The notes: generated by a model from the sequence alone, not told the origin. Numbered from the stretch's first letter, positions 9,942 to 19,283 are shown. The stretch: 39,838 nt of DNA from Acidobacteria bacterium RIFCSPLOWO2_12_FULL_54_10 (GCA_001767075.1 MEKX01000139.1:1-39838), one strand, 5' to 3'. Translations and numbers: made by a program.

Positions 9942-11015
9942 ATGAAAGAGCCATCCGCTATCCTTGCTATAGTTTTAGTAATGGCAACGAACGCAATGCA
10001 TGCTCAAAGACCTGCTGAAACCTCCGCAGGCAGTGTGCGAAAAGCAATGACAGGCTTTGTATACGATGAAATCTATCTGCGGCATTTGGCTGGCGATACC
10101 GGCCATCCTGATCGCCCCGAGCGCCTGACTGCTGTACAGGACGGTTTGAAATCCAAGGGCTTGCTAAAGTTGTTGCTTCCCATCCAAGCGAGAAAAGTTT
10201 CCGATGACGTGCTGGAATTGGTCCATGACAAGGACTATCTTGCTTTGCTGCGCCGAGAGGCCGTGGATATTGCGGGTTTGCGGATGCTGAGCACGGGGGA
10301 CACGGTTATTTCCCCCGATTCACTTGAAGCGGCCTATTGGGCTGCTGGCGGAGTGCTTTCAGCCGTGGATGCGGTGATGAAGGGCGAGGTCGGCAACGCT
10401 TTCGCTGCCGTCCGGCCGCCAGGCCATCATGCCACCAGGAATCGCGGCATGGGGTTCTGCATCTTCAATAATGTGGCCGTTGCCGCGCGCTACTTGCAGC
10501 AAGCTCACGGCATTGCTCGCGTTTTAATTGTTGATTGGGATTATCACCATGGCAACGGTACGCAGGACATTTTTTACGATGACCCATCGATCTTTTATTT
10601 CAGCACTCACGATACCAGCGCCTATCCTGGTACCGGCTCTTCCAACGAAACGGGCAGTGGTCCTGGCGCAGGGGCTACGCTCAACATTCCCTTGCCGCGA
10701 GGCGCATCCGATGAGTTAATCCTCGAAGCTTTTCAGCAGCACCTGGTGCCAGCAGCCAGAATATTCAAACCGGACTTCATCTTGATCAGCGCTGGTTTTG
10801 ACGCCATGCGAAACGACTTGCTTGGCGAATTCGATGTCACCCCAGCGGGTTTTGCCGCCCTCACTCGCGTTGTCCACGATCTTGCGGTTGAGCTGAGTCA
10901 TGGCAGACTCGTCTCGGTCCTCGAAGGCGGTTACCGTTTGGATGGACTAGCCGCAAGCGTTGCAGCCCATGTTGAAGTATTGATGGAACCCGCTACCTCT
11001 GCACAATCCCACTAG
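9942..11015 (+). CDS. Histone deacetylase / acetylpolyamine amidohydrolase-family protein with putative signal peptide
   Basis: RPPGHHATRNRGMGFCIFNNVAVAARYL, VDWDYHHGNGTQDIFYDDPSIFYFSTH, DFILISAGFDAMRNDLLG; N-terminus MKEPSAILAIVLVMATNAMHAQ. Confidence 0.9.
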   Translation: MKEPSAILAIVLVMATNAMHAQRPAETSAGSVRKAMTGFVYDEIYLRHLAGDTGHPDRPERLTAVQDGLKSKGLLKLLLPIQARKVSDDVLELVHDKDYLALLRREAVDIAGLRMLSTGDTVISPDSLEAAYWAAGGVLSAVDAVMKGEVGNAFAAVRPPGHHATRNRGMGFCIFNNVAVAARYLQQAHGIARVLIVDWDYHHGNGTQDIFYDDPSIFYFSTHDTSAYPGTGSSNETGSGPGAGATLNIPLPRGASDELILEAFQQHLVPAARIFKPDFILISAGFDAMRNDLLGEFDVTPAGFAALTRVVHDLAVELSHGRLVSVLEGGYRLDGLAASVAAHVEVLMEPATSAQSH

Positions 11016-11049
11016 CGTTAATGCAAGTCACCTGTTGTAACATTGCGAT

Positions 11050-12606
11050 ATGCACCGATCATCAAGTCATCCGACCGGTAAAGTGTATCTGGTCGGCGCT
11101 GGACCAGGCGATCCAGGTCTGCTGACGGTCAAAGGCAGACAGATTCTGCGCAGCGCGGATGTCGTTGTTTATGACTATCTCGCCAATCCTGAGCTACTCC
11201 TGGATGCCAAGCCGACCGCAGAAATCATTTATGTAGGCATGCACAAAGAAGAAAGGCTTTCTCAGGATCAAATCAACCGTCTTCTGGTCGAGCACGCTCA
11301 AGCGGGCAAGCAGGTTTGCCGTCTTAAAGGCGGCGACCCGTTTGTCTTTGGCCGCGGTGGAGAGGAGGCCGAGCACATCGCCGCTGCTGGCATTCCGATG
11401 GAAATTGTGCCTGGTGTCAGCGCTGGATACGCCGTGCCTGCTTATGCCGGAATCCCTCTAACGCACCGCCGCCTTTCCTCCAGCGTGTTGTTTATCACCG
11501 GCCATGAGGACCCGGAAAAAGAAAGTGCGTCCAATCTGAATTGGGAGGACATTTCACGAGGCGCCTCCACCTTGGTCTTCTTCATGGGCGTTAAAGCTCT
11601 GCCGCAGATCGCAGAAAACCTCATGCGAGTCGGGAAACCTGGTTCCACTCCGGTTGCTGTCATTCGCTGGGGCACCAGGGGCGAGCAACAAGTAGTCTTA
11701 GGTACCTTGGAAAACATCCAGAAGAAAGCTCAGCAAGCAGGCCTGAAACCGCCGGCCCTCACCGTCGTAGGCGATGTCGTTAATTTACGCGAGAAGCTTC
11801 GATGGTTTGAATCCCTGCCGCTTTTCGGCCAGCGGATATTGATCACCCGCCCACGGGAGCAAGCCGCAGCGCTGGCTGCGCCCTTGCGCGCGCTCGGTGC
11901 TGAAACCATCGAGTTGCCCACAATCGCGATTCAGGACCCGGACTCGTGGTCACCACTCGATGAAGCGATTTCCAGTATTCAGCAGTACCACTGGATTCTA
12001 TTTACCAGTTCCAACGGGGTGCGTAAATTCATGGATCGCATGAAAGCAGCCAACACCGATGTTCGGAAACTGAACGGCATCAAGATATGCGCCATCGGGC
12101 CGGCTACGGCGGATGAGTTAGCCAGATACCTTATTCAGGTCGATAAGGTTCCGCAAGAGTACCGCGCCGAAGGCATACTGGAGGCTTTCTCTGACGTGCC
12201 ATTAAACGGTGTCCGCATACTGATCCCCAGGGCTAAGGTTGCTCGCGACCTCCTGCCGGTTCAGTTGCGTCAGCGTGGCGCGGTAGTCGATGTAATCGAG
12301 GCTTACCGCTCCTTATTGCCTTCCGGCTCCCAGGAAAAAGCAGAGATCATTTTCACGCGCCACCGCCCCACGTTAATTATTTTCACCAGTTCTTCCACGG
12401 CGGAAAACCTCTTATCTCTCATCCCCTCGGAAAATATCTCAACGTGGCTCCGCGAGGTCAAAATAGCCTCTATTGGCCCGATTACCAGCCAGACGATTCG
12501 CAAGCATGGCCTGAAAGTGGATATTGAACCGAAGGATTTTACAATTCCTGCCTTAGTTGAGAGCATTGTCGCTGCTGTTCGGGGGGCATCCAAAGGCAGC
12601 GGTTGA
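11050..12606 (+). CDS. cobA-hemD: Uroporphyrinogen-III C-methyltransferase fused to uroporphyrinogen-III synthase
   Basis: KVYLVGAGPGDPGLLTVKG, CRLKGGDPFVFGRGGEEAE, PGVSAGYAVPAYAGIPLTHR (CobA/SUMT) followed by a HemD domain (GQRILITRPREQAAALAAPLRALGAE...). Confidence 0.95.
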   Translation: MHRSSSHPTGKVYLVGAGPGDPGLLTVKGRQILRSADVVVYDYLANPELLLDAKPTAEIIYVGMHKEERLSQDQINRLLVEHAQAGKQVCRLKGGDPFVFGRGGEEAEHIAAAGIPMEIVPGVSAGYAVPAYAGIPLTHRRLSSSVLFITGHEDPEKESASNLNWEDISRGASTLVFFMGVKALPQIAENLMRVGKPGSTPVAVIRWGTRGEQQVVLGTLENIQKKAQQAGLKPPALTVVGDVVNLREKLRWFESLPLFGQRILITRPREQAAALAAPLRALGAETIELPTIAIQDPDSWSPLDEAISSIQQYHWILFTSSNGVRKFMDRMKAANTDVRKLNGIKICAIGPATADELARYLIQVDKVPQEYRAEGILEAFSDVPLNGVRILIPRAKVARDLLPVQLRQRGAVVDVIEAYRSLLPSGSQEKAEIIFTRHRPTLIIFTSSSTAENLLSLIPSENISTWLREVKIASIGPITSQTIRKHGLKVDIEPKDFTIPALVESIVAAVRGASKGSG

Positions 12607-12978
12607 AAAGTGGCAGGAGTTCTGTCTTAAAATCTCATCCAAATTTTGCGAGAAAACCGACCTGGGCAGCACCAAGTCGCAGCCTGCTTTATAGGCTTCT
12701 CGCTCGCGTTCCTTCTGAACATGGGAGATATAGCCGATGATATGAACTTTCAATTTTTCGTTCGCCTTCAGGCTGCCGATTAACGCCAAGGGTTCAGGAT
12801 TCACATTATTCAGGTCCAGCAGTAATACAGCAAGCGCTCCTGCCGCTTTTTCCAAAAATTTGCTTTCGTTGTTTGCGAATACTACCTCGATGCCCACCCG
12901 CTTCGCGGCAGCAGCAATCTTTCCCGTGAAGATCAGGTCTTGGGTGATCGCGAAGAAACGCGGTGTCTGCTGATCCAA
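12553..12978 (-). CDS. Degenerate response-regulator receiver-like protein
   Basis: 141 aa with receiver-like pattern (VLLLDLNNVNPEPLALIGSLK; KVHIIGYISHVQKEREREAYKAGCDLVLPRSVF); TTG start, upstream GGAAGGA. Confidence 0.65.
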   Translation of the reverse strand: MDQQTPRFFAITQDLIFTGKIAAAAKRVGIEVVFANNESKFLEKAAGALAVLLLDLNNVNPEPLALIGSLKANEKLKVHIIGYISHVQKEREREAYKAGCDLVLPRSVFSQNLDEILRQNSCHFSTAAFGCPPNSSDNALN

Positions 12979-13003
12979 TTTTTGTTATCCTTCCCGTTTT
13001 ATT

Positions 13004-13061
13004 AAAAAAACGAGCCGGGAGGCCCTAATCAATTTGGTGGGTTTGATTAGGTTCCCGGCTC
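13004..13061 (-). terminator. Rho-independent terminator of the candidate leader RNA
   Basis: Minus strand GAGCCGGGA-A-CCTAATCAA-loop-TTGATTAGG-GCC-TCCCGGCTC-G-TTTTTTT; two 9-bp helices and a U7 tail. Confidence 0.85.
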
Positions 13062-13173
13062 TAAGGACGCGCCATCCTGGGTGGATGGCTTTGGTCAAGT
13101 CTAGTCAGTGTGTGTGGTTCCAACGGAGCCTTTTCGCCTCAAGTCGGTCTCACTTGGGGCAGGTACCGTTGTT
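13004..13173 (-). ncRNA. Candidate structured leader RNA / sRNA (about 170 nt) ending in an intrinsic terminator
   Basis: Minus-strand hairpins: CAACGG...CCGTTG enclosing CCCCAAGT/ACTTGAGG; GCCATCC-ACCCA-GGATGGC; terminator stem GAGCCGGGA...TCCCGGCTC plus T7. Extended -10 promoter lies just upstream. Confidence 0.65.
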
Positions 13174-13179
13174 TGATAA

Positions 13180-13208
13180 ACAGTAGCAAATTTTTATATG
13201 GTTGTAAA
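13180..13208 (-). promoter_or_regulatory. Sigma70-type extended -10 promoter
   Basis: Minus strand TTTACA (13208..13203), 17-nt spacer ending TGC, TACTGT (13185..13180). Confidence 0.65.
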
Positions 13209-13377
13209 GATTATTTTATTTTTTTCTACAATAATTGAAATTCATTGATTTTGCTCTCCTATCCGAGAAGAGCTTCAACCCAGTTTGTTTAGAAGGACAT
13301 GCCATTAAAAAATTGGGAAATCGATTTCGCCTATCCCTATGATAAATTGAATCTTCTTATTCAATAGGAGGAAAACC

Positions 13378-13575
13378 ATGCCTCATGTACAGATCACATT
13401 GTTGGAAGGCCGGACCCCTGAGCAAAAACGCCGTGTCGTGGAGCGTATTACTCAGACATTAGTTGAGGAGATTGGAACAAATCGGGAAAACATCAGCATT
13501 GCTTTTTTAGAGGTGACCCCGGCCTGCTTTTCACTCGGCGGAATGCTCATGCTCGACCGCAAGAAAAGCCCGTAA
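13378..13575 (+). CDS. 4-oxalocrotonate tautomerase family enzyme
   Basis: 65 aa, MPHVQITLLEGRTPEQKRRVVERITQTLVEEIG; catalytic Pro1 after Met; AGGAGG RBS upstream. Confidence 0.88.
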   Translation: MPHVQITLLEGRTPEQKRRVVERITQTLVEEIGTNRENISIAFLEVTPACFSLGGMLMLDRKKSP

Positions 13576-13590
13576 GTTTTTTCGCAAGTA

Positions 13591-14748
13591 TTACGTTCTT
13601 CGCTTAAATTGTTTGCTGAGCGATAATCCTTGTGCCTGGTAGGATGATCCGATGCCCACTCCGTAGATTTTTTCCGGCGGCTCCATGAGCCGTTCGTACA
13701 CCAGTCGCCCGACGGTTTGTCCATCTTCAATCACGAAGGGTACCTCATGGGATCGTACTTCGAGCACGGCATGGGTTCCCTTGCCCTGTTCGAGCCCGTA
13801 TCCAAATCCTGGGTCAAAAAAGCCAGCGTAGTGAATCCGGAACTCGCCGACGGAGGGATCATAGGCGACTAACTCGCCGGCCAGATCAGGCGGAATGCTT
13901 ACTTTTTCCTTGGAGACCAGAATGTAAAAATCATCCGGATTGAGGATGATTCTCTGGCTTCCTTTGATCGGCTCCCAGAACTCTTCCATGTCGTAATAGT
14001 TCACGCGGCTGAGGTCTATGAGCGGTGCATGGCTCTTTGCTCTATAGCCAATCGTCTCACTTTGTTCTTTGCTCCTTAAGTCGATGGAAATCGGCAACCC
14101 GTGGCGGATTTCCGTGATAATCGCGGTATCATCTGAAGAATATACCAGGGGTTCTTCCTCGTGCAGCTTGCCCAGCGTGGCGCTTTCGCGCAGCAGCGGC
14201 GGTGTTCCCCGGATTAAACGTATTTGATTTAAGCGCATCCCTGAGTGCGCTGCTATGGTAAACGTTCGCGGCACCACCTCGGCATAGAGTTTCCCCCGGT
14301 ATCCGGACGGAACCCGTTCGAACTCCACGCCATAATCTGTTATCAGGCGAGTGAAAATATCCAGTCTTCCTGTCGTGCTTTTGGGATTTGCTTTCCCGGA
14401 TACGTCTTCCGGAAGATTCATCTCCTCCACCAGGGGGATGATGTACACGCACCTTTTTTCCAGGATCGCTCCTTGGCTCAGGTCGATCTGGATCATGCCA
14501 ATATCCCGGATTTTTTCGTCGACAGTAGAATGTTTTCCCGGCAGGAAGCTCGCTCTCACCCGATAAGCTACCGGTCCCAACCGCAAATCCAGGCTGGCCG
14601 GCTGCACCTGCACTTCATCGATCGGCGTTTCAGCTCGGATATGCTCTTTGTCGATGTATTCTTTTATTTTTTGATAGGGAAAGACTCCAGTAGTTCGTGA
14701 CTCCCGAAGGTCCTTCGACAATTCTGGAAACAATAAGTTGCGTGTCAT
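13591..14748 (-). CDS. 2'-deoxycytidine 5'-triphosphate deaminase family protein (two-domain)
   Basis: 385 aa; VQPASLDLRLGPVAYRVRASFLPG, GKANPKSTTGRLDIFTRLITD, KLYAEVVPRTFTIAAHSGMRLNQIRL; duplicated dCTP deaminase/dUTPase fold. Confidence 0.88.
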   Translation of the reverse strand: MTRNLLFPELSKDLRESRTTGVFPYQKIKEYIDKEHIRAETPIDEVQVQPASLDLRLGPVAYRVRASFLPGKHSTVDEKIRDIGMIQIDLSQGAILEKRCVYIIPLVEEMNLPEDVSGKANPKSTTGRLDIFTRLITDYGVEFERVPSGYRGKLYAEVVPRTFTIAAHSGMRLNQIRLIRGTPPLLRESATLGKLHEEEPLVYSSDDTAIITEIRHGLPISIDLRSKEQSETIGYRAKSHAPLIDLSRVNYYDMEEFWEPIKGSQRIILNPDDFYILVSKEKVSIPPDLAGELVAYDPSVGEFRIHYAGFFDPGFGYGLEQGKGTHAVLEVRSHEVPFVIEDGQTVGRLVYERLMEPPEKIYGVGIGSSYQAQGLSLSKQFKRRT

Positions 14749-14959
14749 ATCAAATTCAAAAGGGAAAAAGCAAAACTAGCATCCAAGAGCGTTGGGGTCA
14801 AGATATCTTCGCATGGAAGGCTGATGCGTCCATTTAGCCCCTGTTTACGTGAACGTTAAAATCATTTGCGGATTCCCCTATCCCAGGCCGTGTCTTTTCA
14901 TTAGAATATATGGGTTGTACATGCTTAGGGCTTCATGCGTGTGCCAGGGCATTTGCGTT

Positions 14960-17476
14960 ATGAACAAACATTTGGAAAAAGCCGAACGCTATTTGCAAAA
15001 GGGCAAACTGGAGAATGCCCTGGAAGAGCTATTGCTGGCTCGTAAAGATGAGCCCAAAAATGAATCTGTGGTGCAAAGCATTGCCGACATTTACCAGCGC
15101 TTAAATAAGCTGGAGGAGTGCCGCCAGTGTTACGGCTTTCTCTTCGACATCGTGTCTGAAAAGGGGGAGGCCTCCCGTGCTGCTGACTATATTCGCAAAA
15201 TGCAGCGTTTGGGTGCCGTAGAACCTCGTCGCTTGCTCCGCTGTGCTCAGTTGACGGAATCAATCAGTCCTTCCGATGCGGAAGAGTTTTACCGTCAGGT
15301 CTTGCAAACGCCTGGCTCGCAGGACCCCCAAACGGCATTGCAGTGCTATGTGGCGTTAGCCCGTTTCCAGCCGAACTCCCTGGAGAATCATCTGCGTTCA
15401 GCCTCTTTAGCTCTGAAGCTGGGTAAGAAGGCTATTGCTATCGCCTCCTATCAGAGAATCGGAGAGTTGCGTGCTGAGGTGGGCCGTTTTGACGAGGCCG
15501 TGGAAGCCATGGAAGAGGCTCTTCGTTTGTCCAGTAACGAGTTTGTTTATCGCATTTCCCTGGCGGCCATCTGCGCTAAAGCCGGGCGTTCTAGCCGCGT
15601 AATTGAATTACTGTCGGATGTCACCATTGAATCCAATAACTTGGACGCTTTGCGCCTATTGGCGGACGCTAATTTTAAGGAAAAAAACCTCTCTAAAGCC
15701 GAGCCGATTTACTGGAAGCTCCTCGATACGTCTCCCAATGCTATTAAGCCCATCATCGAAATGGCTATTTATTGTCTGCAGCAAAATCGCACCCCTGAAG
15801 CGATTTCTCTCTTGCGCAAGATTGAGGAGTATTTCGCCAAATCTGGGCGTGAAGGCGATCTGCGTTCCGTTGCGGAAAAAATCAGCACCATTGAATTTAA
15901 TTCGATTCCTGTCTTGGAGCACCTCACTAGACTGTTTGACCGTTTTCAGATGGATACTCCTTTGGGTGAGGCGCTGCACCGGCTGTTCCCGCTTTATTTT
16001 GAATCCAACCAATTCGATCGTGCGGTCGAACTCCTGGAGCGTCTGATCCAGCTTGACCAGTATGATCCTGGTACTTCCAGAAAACTCGATCAATTAAATG
16101 GGAAAATCGATCCAGGGCAGTGGAAGGACTTGGCCAGTCGCATGGGGAGAACTGCAACGACCAGCGACATGTTAACAGCGGATTCGGCTGCTTCCGATGA
16201 TCCAGGAAAAGAACCTACGACTTCGATCAAGCCCAATGAGTCAGGAAGCCTTACCGATCTGATGCTGCAAGCCGAGATTTTTCTGCAATACAACCTGGCG
16301 GATAAGGCCAAGGAACGTCTGGAGCGGATCGCGAAACTTTTCCCAGGCGAGGAAGAAGCGAATCCATCTCTCCGTGAATTGTACGAAAAGGCCGGTATTC
16401 GCCCGCTCTCAACATCTCCGGCTGCCAGCTCTACGGCACAAGCTTCCTCAGGCCATCAGGGTGACATTCGCGCTTTTCTTACCCGCGTCTCGGATATCAG
16501 CCGTAATCTCTCCAGACAGGGCAATGTTAAAAATGTTCTCTCGACAGCCGTCAACGAAATCGGCAAGCACTGGCTGGCCAGTCGTTGCGTGATCGGCCTG
16601 GGTGCGCCGGGCCGTTCGCCGAGCATGGTTCTGGAATTTATTTCATCCGAGATACCACCTTCGGACCCGGCTCAGATGGGCAAGCTGGTGATGGGATTGC
16701 AGCAAATATTATCGACGCATGGCTCTACTTTGGTTGCCGACAATCTCAAGAGCATCCCCAAGCTGGCGCCGCTTGCGGGTACTTTATCAGCCTTGCAAGT
16801 GAAATCTTTGGTTGCGCTGCCGCTGCGCGACTCCGATCAGCAAATCGGCATTCTCATTTTGGAGCAATGCGAGGATCGCATCTGGAAGAGCGGCGAGTTG
16901 GCTGGCTTGGAGGCTCTTTCCGAGCAGATTGTTCTCTCGGTTTCCAATGTCCGCTTGCGCAATCTGATGAAGGCTCTGGCCGTCACCGACGAGGAATCCG
17001 GCATGCTGCACCGGGATTCTTACATTCCTTGCCTGCTCGCTGAAGCGGAAAGGATGCAGTCACAAAAAAATAGCTTGACCTGTGTCATTATTGATTTTTC
17101 GCCTCAGGCTAATACTTCTTCTGCTCCGCTCCCGGATAGCTATGTCAAAGAAATCACCAGTTCAGTAGTAACCCATCTCCGCCAGAACGATATTGCCATC
17201 AAGTACGGCCCCTTTTCTCTAGCCATGCTCCTGCCGGGAACTTTGACCAAGGATGCTTCTGCTGTTGTTGATAAACTCCGGAAGCTGACGGCATCTCGCG
17301 TTAAACCTCTGCCTGCCATTTCTGCCGCCGTGGCCGAGGCCGTAAAATCTGAAAAAATGGAAGCAGCAGACGTGGTCACGGAGTTGATCAATCGCCTGGA
17401 ATTCGGACTGGAATTAGCGCGTCGGGACGGCAAAAATCAAACGTCCGTTCTGAATCCCCCGCACACTTCTTCCTAA
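14960..17476 (+). CDS. TPR-GAF-degenerate GGDEF multidomain protein
   Basis: N-terminal TPRs from MNKHLEKAERYLQKGKLENALEELLLARK; GAF-like VKSLVALPLRDSDQQIGILILEQCEDRIWKSGELAGLEALSEQIVLSVSNVRL; C-terminal GGDEF-like fold with KYGPFSLAMLLPG. Confidence 0.7.
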   Translation: MNKHLEKAERYLQKGKLENALEELLLARKDEPKNESVVQSIADIYQRLNKLEECRQCYGFLFDIVSEKGEASRAADYIRKMQRLGAVEPRRLLRCAQLTESISPSDAEEFYRQVLQTPGSQDPQTALQCYVALARFQPNSLENHLRSASLALKLGKKAIAIASYQRIGELRAEVGRFDEAVEAMEEALRLSSNEFVYRISLAAICAKAGRSSRVIELLSDVTIESNNLDALRLLADANFKEKNLSKAEPIYWKLLDTSPNAIKPIIEMAIYCLQQNRTPEAISLLRKIEEYFAKSGREGDLRSVAEKISTIEFNSIPVLEHLTRLFDRFQMDTPLGEALHRLFPLYFESNQFDRAVELLERLIQLDQYDPGTSRKLDQLNGKIDPGQWKDLASRMGRTATTSDMLTADSAASDDPGKEPTTSIKPNESGSLTDLMLQAEIFLQYNLADKAKERLERIAKLFPGEEEANPSLRELYEKAGIRPLSTSPAASSTAQASSGHQGDIRAFLTRVSDISRNLSRQGNVKNVLSTAVNEIGKHWLASRCVIGLGAPGRSPSMVLEFISSEIPPSDPAQMGKLVMGLQQILSTHGSTLVADNLKSIPKLAPLAGTLSALQVKSLVALPLRDSDQQIGILILEQCEDRIWKSGELAGLEALSEQIVLSVSNVRLRNLMKALAVTDEESGMLHRDSYIPCLLAEAERMQSQKNSLTCVIIDFSPQANTSSAPLPDSYVKEITSSVVTHLRQNDIAIKYGPFSLAMLLPGTLTKDASAVVDKLRKLTASRVKPLPAISAAVAEAVKSEKMEAADVVTELINRLEFGLELARRDGKNQTSVLNPPHTSS

Positions 17477-17511
17477 CAGATTTTCCGAGGGCGTTCAGAA
17501 GGCGAGTCAAT

Positions 17512-18405
17512 ATGGAAATTCATCAAGTGGGGATTATCGGCTGCGGGCAGATGGGTTCTGGCATTGCCCAGGTCGTAGCTTTTCATGGCTATCAAGCTAT
17601 TGTCATCGAAGCAACGGAAGACCTCTGCCAGCGCGGGATTCGCGGCATCCACCAACGATTGGATAAACTGGAGCAGAAAGGCTCCATTTCCGGTGATCAA
17701 AACGCAGCCATCAAAAACCGCCTGCGAGCTTCCACGGATTTATCCCAGCTCTCGGCCTGTGACTTGGTGATCGATGCCATCATCGAAAACCGCGAGGCTA
17801 AACTCCATTTGTGGAAGTCGCTCGATCCCATCCTGAAGCGCGACGCCATACTGGCCAGCAATACTTCTTCTCTTTCCATTACGGAAATGATGATGGCTAC
17901 CAGCCGTCCCGCCCGCTTCCTGGGCTTGCATTTTTTCAATCCGGTCCCCGTGATGACTCTAGTGGAAATCGTCCGCACCATCGCGACTTCCCCGGAGGTC
18001 ATTCAAACCGCCGCGGACTTTGTCGGCCGTCTCGGTAAAACTCCGGTTTTCACTTCCGACCGCGCCGGTTTTATCGTCAACCGTATTCTCATCCCCTATT
18101 TGCTGGACTCGATCCGCATATTGGAAAATGGCACTGGAACCATTTCGGACATTGATCGCGCCATGAAATTAGGATGCAGCCACCCGATGGGTCCATTTGC
18201 ACTTGCCGATTTTATCGGTTTGGATACTACGGCGGCGATTGCCGAAATCCTGTTCGAAGAATTTCGCGAACCGCGCTTCGCTCCCCCGGGACTATTGAAG
18301 CGCCTCGTGACGGCTGGCCGCCTCGGTCGCAAATCCGGCAAGGGCTTTTACGATTACTCCGATCCTGCTTCACCAAAACCTATGGACGAGTCAGGGCGCA
18401 TCTAA
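17512..18405 (+). CDS. hbd: 3-hydroxybutyryl-CoA dehydrogenase
   Basis: VGIIGCGQMGSGIAQVVAFHGY, ASNTSSLSITEMMMATSRPARFLGLHFFNPVPVMTLVEIV, C-terminal LGCSHPMGPFALADFIGLD. Confidence 0.94.
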   Translation: MEIHQVGIIGCGQMGSGIAQVVAFHGYQAIVIEATEDLCQRGIRGIHQRLDKLEQKGSISGDQNAAIKNRLRASTDLSQLSACDLVIDAIIENREAKLHLWKSLDPILKRDAILASNTSSLSITEMMMATSRPARFLGLHFFNPVPVMTLVEIVRTIATSPEVIQTAADFVGRLGKTPVFTSDRAGFIVNRILIPYLLDSIRILENGTGTISDIDRAMKLGCSHPMGPFALADFIGLDTTAAIAEILFEEFREPRFAPPGLLKRLVTAGRLGRKSGKGFYDYSDPASPKPMDESGRI

Positions 18406-18476
18406 TCACAAACCATCTCTCCTTATGACAACTTTCTCTGTGCAAATCACGAATCGTTGCGAAAAGGTTGACTGAA

Positions 18477-19259
18477 ATGCCCTACGAAAATCTGCTTCTT
18501 GAAACGACGGAATCCATAGCCCTCGTCACATTTCAGCGGCCCAAAGTCCTGAACGCCCTAAATAATAAAACTCTTGCGGAGTTGGAGGATTGCCTGGAAA
18601 AACTCCGCCAGGATGACAGCGTCCGGGTTGTGATTTTCACCGGAGCTGGCGACCGCGCCTTCGTGGCCGGTGCGGATATCGGCGAGTTTGCTTCTCATTC
18701 GCAAAGCCAGGCGCGGGACTTTTCAATGTGCGGGCAAGCAGTTTTTAATAGCATCGAAACCTTGGGCAAGCCTACCATTGCGGCCATTAACGGATACGCG
18801 CTGGGCGGTGGCTGTGAGATGGCCCTAGCCTGCTCCATGCGCATAGCGACCCCTTCGTCTCGCCTGGGCCTGCCGGAGGTTAAACTCGGAATTATTCCAG
18901 GCTACGGCGGCACGCAGCGTTTGCCCCGCCTGGTAGGCAAGGGTGTGGCTCTCGAAATGATCCTCACGGGCGAGCCGGTCACGGCGGAGGAGGCGCTCCG
19001 CGTCGGCCTTGTCAATCGCATCGTTCCAGCCGATGATCTGATCCCGGTCGCCAAGGCACTGGCGAAGAAAATCATTGTCAACGCGCCCATTGCTGTTCAT
19101 TATTGCTTGGAGGCCGTGCATCAGGGCTTGGATGAGACGCTGGATCAAGGATTACTGTTGGAAAGCACTTTGTTTGGCATGACCTTCGCCACGGAAGACA
19201 TGCGGGAAGGCGTCAAAGCATTCATCGAGAAACGCCCCGCGCGCTTTACCGGACGCTGA
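18477..19259 (+). CDS. crt: Enoyl-CoA hydratase / crotonase
   Basis: RPKVLNALNNKTLAELE, FVAGADIGEF, INGYALGGGCEMALACSMRIA, GIIPGYGGTQRLPRLVG. Confidence 0.93.
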   Translation: MPYENLLLETTESIALVTFQRPKVLNALNNKTLAELEDCLEKLRQDDSVRVVIFTGAGDRAFVAGADIGEFASHSQSQARDFSMCGQAVFNSIETLGKPTIAAINGYALGGGCEMALACSMRIATPSSRLGLPEVKLGIIPGYGGTQRLPRLVGKGVALEMILTGEPVTAEEALRVGLVNRIVPADDLIPVAKALAKKIIVNAPIAVHYCLEAVHQGLDETLDQGLLLESTLFGMTFATEDMREGVKAFIEKRPARFTGR

Positions 19260-19283
19260 CATCGCATCGGTTATAGGAGTCGA

